A stretch of 5,298 bases of DNA from contig JAIEHQ010000164.1 of assembly GCA_029065825.1 (NCBI GenBank), positions 1-5,298 on the forward strand, in the 5' to 3' direction. The first letter of the stretch is position 1; the number at the start of each line of letters is the position of its first letter. The DNA is from Alistipes sp. (GTDB lineage: Bacteria > Bacteroidota > Bacteroidia > Bacteroidales > Rikenellaceae). A program made the position numbers and the translations under genes. A model generated the notes under the pieces. That model ran no database searches. It saw only the letters and a list, made by a program, of their open reading frames with translations, and was not told the origin of the DNA. Below, piece after piece: positions 1-5,010 of the stretch.

Positions 1-98
1 ACCTCGGCCTGCACCTCCAACGGATACCGGCGGAACCGGTCGATCGCCTTCATGCGGCGGGAAAAGTAACTGCGCAATAATCTGTTGCGGATCGACAT
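1..98 (-). CDS. GH3 auxin-responsive promoter family-like protein, N-terminal fragment (runs off left edge)
   Basis: Only the first 32 codons are in the window. The reading frame opens with ATG at 98-96, 12 bp after the trkA stop on the same strand, and stays open to the edge. The peptide begins MSIRNRLLRSYFSRRMKAID and continues with RFRRYPLEVQAEV. The basic/aromatic start followed by an 'RRxxxIDRFxxYPLEVQ' pattern is what I remember from Bacteroidetes proteins annotated as the GH3 auxin-responsive promoter family. These are adenylate-forming acyl-acid-amido-synthetase relatives of unknown bacterial substrate, usually about 500 residues long. No catalytic motif is in the visible part, so the call rests on N-terminal resemblance alone. 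The short gap makes co-transcription with trkA likely. No clear ribosome binding site is seen, which is common in Bacteroidetes. That a coding region starts here is fairly safe; the family name is tentative. Confidence 0.55.
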   Translation of the reverse strand, partial: MSIRNRLLRSYFSRRMKAIDRFRRYPLEVQAE

Positions 99-110
99 CG
101 CCAAAGTATT

Positions 111-1451
111 CTAATTGAAAAAATAACCTATTTTCGCTATCGACGCAGGCATGGCGAAGACCACCACCCGGTCGTAGGCATTCAGCTCCATGTTGCCCAC
201 GGCGATGAACACCTTGTCGCCGCGCACCACCCCGCCGATGATCGTATCCTGCGGCAGACGCAGCTCCTTGATCGGCGCACGCGTGGCCGGCGCGTTGGGC
301 TTGACGATGAACTCCAGCACCTCGGCCTCGCTGCCCGTAAGGCATTTGATCGCCTGCACGTCGGTGGACATGGTAAAACGGAAGATATTCGACGCGGTAA
401 TCAGCTTCTTGTTGATGATCGTGTCGATGCCGATGCTCTCCGCCAGGTTGATGTAGTCGAGGTTCTCCACCTCGGCGATTACCTTCTTCACCCCCATGCG
501 CTTGGCCAGCATCGCGGCCAGAATATTGGTCTCGCTGCGGCCGGTCACGGCCACGAAAGCGTCCATGTTGGCCAGCCCCTCCTCGAGCATCGCCTCGATG
601 TGGCGGCCGTCCTCGTTGATGATGAGCGTCTTGTCGAGCAGCTCGGCCAGTCGGTAGGCCTTCTCCGCGTTGTATTCGATCAGCTTCACGTCCACTTCGT
701 TCTGCAACTCGGAGGCGATCCGCACCCCGATGCGCGAACCGCCCAGGATCATCATGTTGTTGATCTCGACGTTCGACTGGCCCGAGAACTCCATTACCTC
801 GCGCACGGCATCCTGCCGTGCGATGACATAGACCACGTCGCCCTCCATGAAGATCTCGTCGCGGCGGGCGATGATCGTCTGTCCCGCGCGCGCGATGGCC
901 ACCGTGCGGTAGCTCAGCTGCGCGGCATCGTCGGCGAAGCCCGACAGCTCCCGCCCGATGAGCTTCGAGGCGGGATCGAGCCGGAAGACCACCAGCGAGA
1001 GGCGGCCGCTCGAAAAATCGACGTACTCCGTAGTCGAAGTGTGGCCCAGCAGGTTGATTACCTCCTGCGCCGCGACCTTCTCCGGATAGAAGAGGTAGTC
1101 GATGCCCATGCTGATGAAGATCTCCTTGTTGTTGGGTTCGAGGTACTCGTTGTTGTCGATGCGGGCGATCGACTTCTTCGCCCCGAGCTGCTTGGCCAGC
1201 GCTGCGGCCACCACGTTGTCGTTCTCCACATGGTTCACGGCGATGAACAGGTCGCACTTGCGCACCGCAGCCTTGCGCAGCACGGCGAAGGCGGTCGAAT
1301 CGCCCTCGACCGTAATCACGTCGGCCAGGCTGGCCACGTCGGCCAGCAGCTTGGGGTCGCCGTCGATGATCGTGATGTCGTGGCCGTTGCCGCTGAGCAT
1401 CTTCGCCAGATGGCTTCCCATCTCTCCCGCACCTGCAATGACGATTTTCAT
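111..1451 (-). CDS. trkA: Trk/Ktr potassium uptake system peripheral subunit TrkA (two RCK domains)
   Basis: Cytosolic regulatory subunit of the Trk-type potassium transporter. It binds NAD(H) or related nucleotides and gates the TrkH channel. The 446-residue protein has the duplicated RCK architecture, the usual length for this family. RCK-N domain 1 starts with the dinucleotide loop GAGEMG (residues 7-12), has the acidic ribose-binding residue D30 and a GDST turn at 50-53; a TrkA-C domain follows at about 140-220. RCK-N domain 2 starts with GGSRIG (237-242), where the second glycine of GxGxxG is serine, and has E259 as acidic residue; the second TrkA-C domain is at about 370-446. The start is ATG at 1451, because the Rossmann strand MKIVIAGAGEMG begins there; an in-frame TTG at 1472 adds seven residues that do not fit the family and overlap the leader repeat. 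No trkH lies next to it in the window: the downstream neighbour is a GH3-like gene 12 bp away. Expression is probably driven by the promoter at 1541-1572. Confidence 0.96.
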   Translation of the reverse strand: MKIVIAGAGEMGSHLAKMLSGNGHDITIIDGDPKLLADVASLADVITVEGDSTAFAVLRKAAVRKCDLFIAVNHVENDNVVAAALAKQLGAKKSIARIDNNEYLEPNNKEIFISMGIDYLFYPEKVAAQEVINLLGHTSTTEYVDFSSGRLSLVVFRLDPASKLIGRELSGFADDAAQLSYRTVAIARAGQTIIARRDEIFMEGDVVYVIARQDAVREVMEFSGQSNVEINNMMILGGSRIGVRIASELQNEVDVKLIEYNAEKAYRLAELLDKTLIINEDGRHIEAMLEEGLANMDAFVAVTGRSETNILAAMLAKRMGVKKVIAEVENLDYINLAESIGIDTIINKKLITASNIFRFTMSTDVQAIKCLTGSEAEVLEFIVKPNAPATRAPIKELRLPQDTIIGGVVRGDKVFIAVGNMELNAYDRVVVFAMPASIAKIGYFFN

Positions 1452-1452
1452 A

Positions 1453-1516
1453 CCCGATTCTTTCCGCAACAAACGTGCCCCGATCTTTCCGCATCACTGC
1501 CGGGCGGAGAATCGGG
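1453..1516 (-). promoter_or_regulatory. trkA leader with two direct and one inverted repeat; possible mutually exclusive hairpins
   Basis: Seen directly: on the plus strand, copy A CCCGATTCTTTCCGCA (1453-1468) and copy B CCCGATCTTTCCGCA (1479-1493) are direct repeats differing by one T. On the minus strand, copy C CCCGATTCTCCGC (1516-1504) is the inverted version. In the trkA transcript the order is C, B, A, then ATG one base later. C can pair with A over 13 base pairs (9 bp, a two-base AA bulge, 4 bp; 35-nt loop). C can pair with B over 10 base pairs (6 bp, a 3/4 internal loop, 4 bp; 11-nt loop). The two pairings exclude each other. Inference: C-A would bury the GGAAAG purine stretch and the sequence touching the start codon, and C-B would free it. 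The repeats could instead be protein-binding operators in DNA. Confidence 0.5.
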
Positions 1517-1525
1517 ACAACATTC

Positions 1526-1556
1526 TTGCAATTAACCGAACAAATATATAAATTTG
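1526..1556 (+). promoter_or_regulatory. Bacteroidetes-type promoter for the small cysteine-rich membrane protein
   Basis: The -7 element TAAATTTG (1549-1556) matches the Bacteroidetes consensus TAnnTTTG exactly. A -33 element TTG (1526-1528; CTTG against consensus TTTG) lies 20 bp upstream. Transcription would start a few bases after 1556, giving a leader of roughly 35 nt before the ATG at 1597. The -7 box directly abuts that of the divergent trkA promoter. Confidence 0.65.
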
Positions 1557-1572
1557 CGTCGGAACTCCCAAA
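1541..1572 (-). promoter_or_regulatory. Bacteroidetes-type promoter for trkA
   Basis: Read on the minus strand: TTTG (1572-1569), 20 bp, then TATATTTG (1548-1541). Both elements match the Bacteroidetes consensus TTTG / TAnnTTTG without mismatch. The predicted start lies just below 1541, giving trkA an untranslated leader of about 85 nt that contains all three leader repeats. The spacing equals that of the divergent plus-strand promoter. Confidence 0.7.
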
Positions 1573-1596
1573 TCCGGAATACAAAATCGAACGTCC

Positions 1597-1875
1597 ATGC
1601 CAAACTGGTTGCTTCTCCTGCTGATCTCGATCCTGGCCGTCGGTCTCTTCGTGCTGGGCATGTCGCTCACGCTGATGATCAAGGGCCATCATATCGACTC
1701 CGAAATATCGACCAACAAGAACATGCAGCGCCTCGGCATCAAGTGCGCCGTGCAGGAGACCCGCGAACAGATCGCCGGCGAGGAGGACTGCGCCGCGACG
1801 AGCGCCTGCACGGGCAACTGCGCGGCCTGCACGCCCGCCCAGGCCGCCTCGGTGCACGGCAAAAAAGAGATGTAA
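1597..1875 (+). CDS. Small single-pass membrane protein with cysteine-rich C-terminal tail
   Basis: A 92-residue protein of unknown function. Residues 4-28 form one strongly hydrophobic helix, with no positive charge before it and K29, H31 and H32 straight after. By the positive-inside rule this suggests a signal anchor with a cytoplasmic tail, though a cleaved signal peptide cannot be excluded. The tail holds a conserved-looking segment STNKNMQRLGIKC (38-50) and five cysteines at 50, 65, 71, 75 and 78. The last four are spaced C-x5-C-x3-C-x2-C (DCAATSACTGNCAAC), which could bind a metal or iron-sulfur cluster or form disulfides. The 'NKxMxxxGIxC' part resembles small Bacteroidetes proteins labelled 'membrane or secreted protein'; that is from memory and unverified. 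A consensus promoter about 40 bp upstream and normal codon use support a real gene. It is divergent from trkA and convergent with uup. No terminator is obvious after it. Confidence 0.8.
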   Translation: MPNWLLLLLISILAVGLFVLGMSLTLMIKGHHIDSEISTNKNMQRLGIKCAVQETREQIAGEEDCAATSACTGNCAACTPAQAASVHGKKEM

Positions 1876-1946
1876 GCACCGGCTGCGCCCGCACCTCTCC
1901 GGATCTCCAACCGTCCGAAGCCGCTCCGTGGCCGCCCGCCCGGATC

Positions 1947-3824
1947 CTATCCTCCGATCTCGCTCAGTTCCAGCCAGCGCATACTGCACGCGTCGATCCG
2001 CCCGATCAGCTCGGCGATGCGCTCCGAGGCGTGCTGCAGCTCCTCGAAAGGAAGTTCTCCCGACGAGAGCCGCTCTTCGAGCGAAGCCTTCTCCCGCTCC
2101 AGTTCGGGAATCTGCAACTCCAGCTCCTCCAGTTCGCGCTTCTCCTTGAAAGTGAGCTTGCGCACCGAATCCGTCCGCACGGGTGCCTGCTGTGCGGGCG
2201 CTGCGACCCGCTCCCGCGAGGCCGCCTCTTGCCGCGCAGCTTCGCGCCCGCGCCTCCAGTCGAGGTAATCGGAGTAACTTCCCGCGAATTCGCGCACCTC
2301 CCCCTCGCCGCAGAACACCAGCAGGTGGTCGGCCACCCGATCGACGAAAAAGCGGTCGTGCGAAACCACAAGTACGCAGCCGCGAAAGGCGCGCAGGTAC
2401 TCCTCCAGCACGCCGAGCGTCACGATGTCGAGGTCGTTGGTCGGCTCGTCGAGCACCAGGAAGTTGGGGCTGCGCATCAGCACCGTACAAAGGTACAGCC
2501 GCTTGCGCTCGCCGCCGCTCAGACGCGCCACGAAACTGTGCTGCACCTCGGGCGGAAAGAGGAAGTGCTGCAGAAACTGCGAGGCGCTCATCCGGCGGCC
2601 GTCGCCCAGTTCGACCTCCCGCGCGATGTCGGTCACCACGTCGATTACCTTCTTCCCCTCGTCGAAGGCCAGCCCCTGCTGGCCGTAATAACCGAACCGG
2701 ACGCTCTCGCCCACTTCGATCGTACCGCTGTCGGGCTTCTCGATGCCCAGAATGAGCTTCAGAAGCGTCGATTTGCCGCAGCCGTTGTCGCCGACGACCG
2801 CCAGTTTGTCGTACCGGGCGAAATTATAATCGAAATCCCGGAGAATACGCCGCTCGCCGAAACTTTTGCATACCCCGCGCGCCTCGAAGATCTTGGTTCC
2901 GATGCGCGTCGCCCGCACTTCGAGCCGGAGAGCCGCCTCGTCGCGCGTACTTCGGAGCCGCTCCTCCAGCGCCTCGAAAGCATCGACACGGGCCCGCGCC
3001 TTGGTCGCCCGCGCCTGCGGCTGCCGCCGCATCCACTCCAGCTCCCGACGGTAAAGGTTGCGGTCGCTTTCGCGCCGAGCGGCCTCCGCCTCGCACCGCT
3101 CCCGCTTCTTCTCCACGAAATAGGCGTAATCGCCCCGGTAGAGGGTCGCACCCCGGCGCTCCAGCTCCAGAATCGAACCGCAGACCCGATCGAGGAAGTA
3201 ACGGTCGTGCGTCACCAGCAGCAGTGCCGCACGGCTGCGCACCAGATACTCCTCGAGCCAGAGGGTCATATCGGCATCGAGGTGGTTGGTCGGCTCGTCA
3301 AGAATCAGCAGGTCGGCCGGATCGATCAGCACCGAAGCCAGCGCCACGCGCTTGAGCTGTCCGCCCGAGAGCACCCCGACCGGCCGGTCGAAATCCCCGA
3401 TCCGCAAGCGGGAGAGCACCTCCTTGGCGCGCTGCTCGTAGCCCCAGGCACCGAGCGCGTCCATGCGGTTCATCGCCTCCTGCAGCCCCGTTCCCGCAGG
3501 ATCGGCAAGCGCCCGCTCGTAGGCGGCGACCGCCTGCAAAGCCGGCGAGTCGGAGCGGAAGCAGGCCTCCAGCACCGTCGCACCGGGCGGAAACAGGGGA
3601 TTCTGTTCGAGGTAGGCGACCCGCAGATCGCGCCGGGGTGTGACGACCCCTTCGTCGGCCGACTCGCGGCCGGCCAACACATCGAGCAACGTACTTTTTC
3701 CCGAGCCGTTGCGCCCGACCAGAGCCACACGTTCGCCCTCCTCGATCGCGAACGAGACCCCTTCGAAAAGGAGCAGATCGCCGTACGATTTGGCGAGATT
3801 CTCCACTTGCAGACAACAATTCAT
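1947..3824 (-). CDS. uup: ABC-F family ATPase, Uup-like
   Basis: A 625-residue soluble protein with two ABC ATPase domains and no membrane segment, which is the ABC-F layout. Family knowledge: ABC-F proteins bind the ribosomal E site and act on stalled or defective translation; Uup is also linked to ribosome assembly and to precise excision of transposons. Domain 1: Walker A GRNGSGKST (37-45), signature LSGGQ (152-156), Walker B with catalytic glutamate in LDEPTNHLD (175-183, E177), switch histidine H206. The inter-domain arm, about 235-305, is basic and helical with an RRQPQARATKARAR segment (266-279), the region that contacts P-site tRNA in this family. Domain 2: GDNGCGKST (345-353), LSGGE (435-439), LDEPTNDLD (458-466, E460), H489. 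The C-terminal part, about 555-620, is a charged coiled coil ending in MRWLELSE, characteristic of Uup rather than EttA. All catalytic residues are present. ATG at 3824 is preceded by AGGAAAG at 3842-3836, 11 nt away. The gap to the upstream flavoprotein gene is 83 bp with no consensus promoter, so read-through is plausible. Confidence 0.95.
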   Translation of the reverse strand: MNCCLQVENLAKSYGDLLLFEGVSFAIEEGERVALVGRNGSGKSTLLDVLAGRESADEGVVTPRRDLRVAYLEQNPLFPPGATVLEACFRSDSPALQAVAAYERALADPAGTGLQEAMNRMDALGAWGYEQRAKEVLSRLRIGDFDRPVGVLSGGQLKRVALASVLIDPADLLILDEPTNHLDADMTLWLEEYLVRSRAALLLVTHDRYFLDRVCGSILELERRGATLYRGDYAYFVEKKRERCEAEAARRESDRNLYRRELEWMRRQPQARATKARARVDAFEALEERLRSTRDEAALRLEVRATRIGTKIFEARGVCKSFGERRILRDFDYNFARYDKLAVVGDNGCGKSTLLKLILGIEKPDSGTIEVGESVRFGYYGQQGLAFDEGKKVIDVVTDIAREVELGDGRRMSASQFLQHFLFPPEVQHSFVARLSGGERKRLYLCTVLMRSPNFLVLDEPTNDLDIVTLGVLEEYLRAFRGCVLVVSHDRFFVDRVADHLLVFCGEGEVREFAGSYSDYLDWRRGREAARQEAASRERVAAPAQQAPVRTDSVRKLTFKEKRELEELELQIPELEREKASLEERLSSGELPFEELQHASERIAELIGRIDACSMRWLELSEIGG

Positions 3825-3860
3825 ATATGTATGTTCTTTCCTAATTATAATCCGACACCT

Positions 3861-3871
3861 CGATTCTCCGC
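3861..3871 (-). repeat. Copy of the CGATTCTCCGC intergenic motif in the uup leader
   Basis: The plus-strand 11-mer CGATTCTCCGC is identical to the core of the inverted copy in the trkA leader (1514-1504 read on the minus strand). It lies in the 83-bp gap between the flavoprotein gene and uup, 37 bp before the uup start. In uup sense it reads GCGGAGAATCG, the same orientation relative to the gene as copies A and B have to trkA. It could be chance in GC-rich DNA. Confidence 0.3.
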
Positions 3872-3907
3872 GACGCTCCCCCTGACGTGTGTACCGGGCA
3901 GCACCGC

Positions 3908-4855
3908 TCAGAATCCCGCCTCGCCGCTCCAGGCCTCCGCCCGGGCGCGACAGCTCCCGACCAGATCGGCGACGACCTCCGCCGCCGTCTCCTCGCCGCC
4001 GAGCAGCGAGACCGCCTGACCGATCTCAAGCTCCCCCTCCTCAAGGTCGCCCTCGAACATACCCAGCCGGGCACGCCCGCGCCCGACCAGCTCGAGCAGT
4101 TCCGCCGCATCGGCACCCCGGGCTTCGGCCTGCTCGACGGCGCGGAAGAATCCGCCCCGCGCCAGGCGCGTCGGAGTGATCTTTTTAAGCATCAGCCGCG
4201 TGTCGCCCTCCCCGAGCGAACGGCACAGCCGTTTGAACGCCTCGTGGGCCGAACTCTCGGCACACACGGCGAAGCGGGTGCCCACCTGCACCCCCTCGGC
4301 ACCGAGCAGCATCGCCGCCGCCATCCCCTCGCCCGTCGCCACGCCTCCGGCAGCGATGAGCGGCAGGGCCGTGGCCCGCCGCACGGCGGGAATCAGGCAG
4401 AAGGTGGTCGTCTCCTCGCGGCCGTTATGACCGCCCGCCTCGAACCCTTCGGCCACGACGGCATCCACGCCCGCCTCCTCGCATTTGCGGGCGAAGCGCG
4501 ACGAGGCGACCACATGCGCCACCGTCACACCGTGTCCGTGCAGGAAGCCGGTCCAGGTCGCGGGGTTGCCCGCCGACGTGAAGACGATCTTCACGCCCTC
4601 CCCGACGAGCACCTGCATGAGTTCCTCGACACGGGGATGGAGCAGCGGCACATTGACACCGAACGGGAGGTCGGTCGCCCGGCGGCAGCGGCGGATATGC
4701 TCGCGCAAAAGTTCGGGGTTCATGGATCCTGCCCCCAGAAGTCCGAGTCCTCCGGCATTGCTGACCGCCGAAGCGAGCCGCCACCCGCTGCACCAGGCCA
4801 TGCCGCCCTGCACGATCGGGTAGCGAATACCGAAAAGTCTGTTGATCCGATTCAT
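3908..4855 (-). CDS. FabK-like enoyl-ACP reductase / nitronate monooxygenase family flavoprotein
   Basis: A 315-residue cytosolic FMN-dependent TIM-barrel enzyme. The motifs follow those of FabK in order: QGGMAW (16-21), AGGLGLLGAG (34-43), PFGVN (64-68), AEGFEAGGHNG (135-145), AAGGVATGEG (168-177), GAEGVQVGTRF (185-195, the FMN phosphate region), and a late GQ (279-280). H143 lies in the EAGGH motif, the position of the catalytic histidine of FabK. Length is close to the roughly 320 residues of FabK. Family knowledge: FabK reduces enoyl-ACP with NAD(P)H in fatty acid elongation, while close relatives oxidise nitronates; sequence alone does not settle which. The tail differs from that of Streptococcus pneumoniae FabK but has the RLARGGFF...RGA...GRGRARLGMFEGDLEEGELEIGQ layout I associate with Bacteroidetes homologues. 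The ATG at 4855 fits the family N-terminus (RLFGIRYPIVQGGMAW) and has a purine-rich AAAAAAGAG shortly upstream. A promoter precedes it at 4876-4906. uup follows 83 bp downstream on the same strand, without an evident functional link. Confidence 0.9.
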   Translation of the reverse strand: MNRINRLFGIRYPIVQGGMAWCSGWRLASAVSNAGGLGLLGAGSMNPELLREHIRRCRRATDLPFGVNVPLLHPRVEELMQVLVGEGVKIVFTSAGNPATWTGFLHGHGVTVAHVVASSRFARKCEEAGVDAVVAEGFEAGGHNGREETTTFCLIPAVRRATALPLIAAGGVATGEGMAAAMLLGAEGVQVGTRFAVCAESSAHEAFKRLCRSLGEGDTRLMLKKITPTRLARGGFFRAVEQAEARGADAAELLELVGRGRARLGMFEGDLEEGELEIGQAVSLLGGEETAAEVVADLVGSCRARAEAWSGEAGF

Positions 4856-4875
4856 CGCAACTCTTTTTTAACGGG

Positions 4876-4906
4876 TAAATATAAACAAAATCATCTTACC
4901 CTCAAA
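4876..4906 (-). promoter_or_regulatory. Bacteroidetes-type promoter for the FabK-like gene
   Basis: On the minus strand TTTG (4906-4903) is followed after 19 bp by TATATTTA (4883-4876), which matches TAnnTTTG except for the last base. It lies in an AT-rich patch (4861-4908) in otherwise GC-rich DNA. The predicted start is about 15 nt before the ATG at 4855, so the leader is short. Confidence 0.55.
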
Positions 4907-4910
4907 TACC

Positions 4911-4929
4911 GTGCGGCAAAGCGCCGCAC
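4911..4929. repeat. Perfect 7-bp inverted repeat next to the FabK-like gene promoter
   Basis: GTGCGGC (4911-4917) and GCCGCAC (4923-4929) are perfect inverted repeats with a 5-base spacer. No T-tract follows on either strand, so this is not a typical intrinsic terminator. It ends 4 bp upstream of the -33 element of the promoter at 4876-4906, a position compatible with a regulator-binding site. It could also be a backup stem behind the terminator of the Bor-family gene. Confidence 0.45.
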
Positions 4930-4941
4930 CCGATTCCCCGC
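4929..4941 (-). repeat. Copy of the CCCGATTC..CCGC intergenic motif upstream of the FabK-like gene
   Basis: The plus-strand CCCGATTCCCCGC differs at one of 13 bases from copy C of the trkA leader (CCCGATTCTCCGC). It overlaps the start of a small stem, CCCC-GCAA-GGGG (4936-4947), with a GNRA-type loop. It is intergenic, between the Bor-family terminator and the promoter of the FabK-like gene. Significance is uncertain. Confidence 0.3.
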
Positions 4942-4960
4942 AAGGGGCGGCGGGACAACG

Positions 4961-4985
4961 AAAAAACCCCGACCTCAGGTCGGGG
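4961..4985 (-). terminator. Intrinsic terminator of the Bor-family gene
   Basis: On the minus strand CCCCGACC-TGA-GGTCGGGG forms a perfect 8-bp GC-rich stem with a 3-nt loop, followed at once by six T residues (4966-4961). It lies 25 bp after the stop codon of the Bor-family gene and upstream of the promoter for the FabK-like gene, so it separates the two transcription units. Confidence 0.9.
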
Positions 4986-5010
4986 CAAGACTCGCAGGCA
5001 GCGGATCGGC

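Noticed and set aside
1452..1472. A TTG start giving trkA seven extra N-terminal residues (position 1 at 1472)
   Set aside because: The family begins directly with the Rossmann strand MKIVIAGAG. The extra codons are the leader repeat copy A, and ATG at 1451 is the standard start.
600..1535. A 311-codon plus-strand open frame opposite trkA
   Set aside because: Antisense to trkA, with composition like a codon shadow (many H, D, V, L, R). It extends through the divergent promoter side without its own signals.
1597..1875. A radical SAM or SPASM peptide idea from the CxxxCxxC spacing
   Set aside because: The protein is 92 residues with an N-terminal membrane helix and has no barrel. A precursor peptide is also unlikely because no maturation enzyme is nearby.
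1850..1881. CGGTGC / GCACCG inverted repeat around the stop codon of the small membrane protein gene
   Set aside because: Only 6 bp with a 20-nt loop and no T-tract, so it is not credible as a terminator. The 71-bp convergent gap to uup (1876-1946) shows no other clear terminator.
3825..3907. A separate promoter for uup, suggested by TATAATTA on the minus strand near 3850-3843
   Set aside because: It lacks the TTTG end of TAnnTTTG and has no TTTG-like element 19-20 bp upstream, so I do not call it.
1554..4019. An 821-codon open frame on the plus strand covering the whole of uup
   Set aside because: It is antisense to uup, which has complete ABC-F motifs. The translation is rich in R, P, A, H and L with no recognisable domain, as expected when GC-rich codon use removes stops from the opposite strand.
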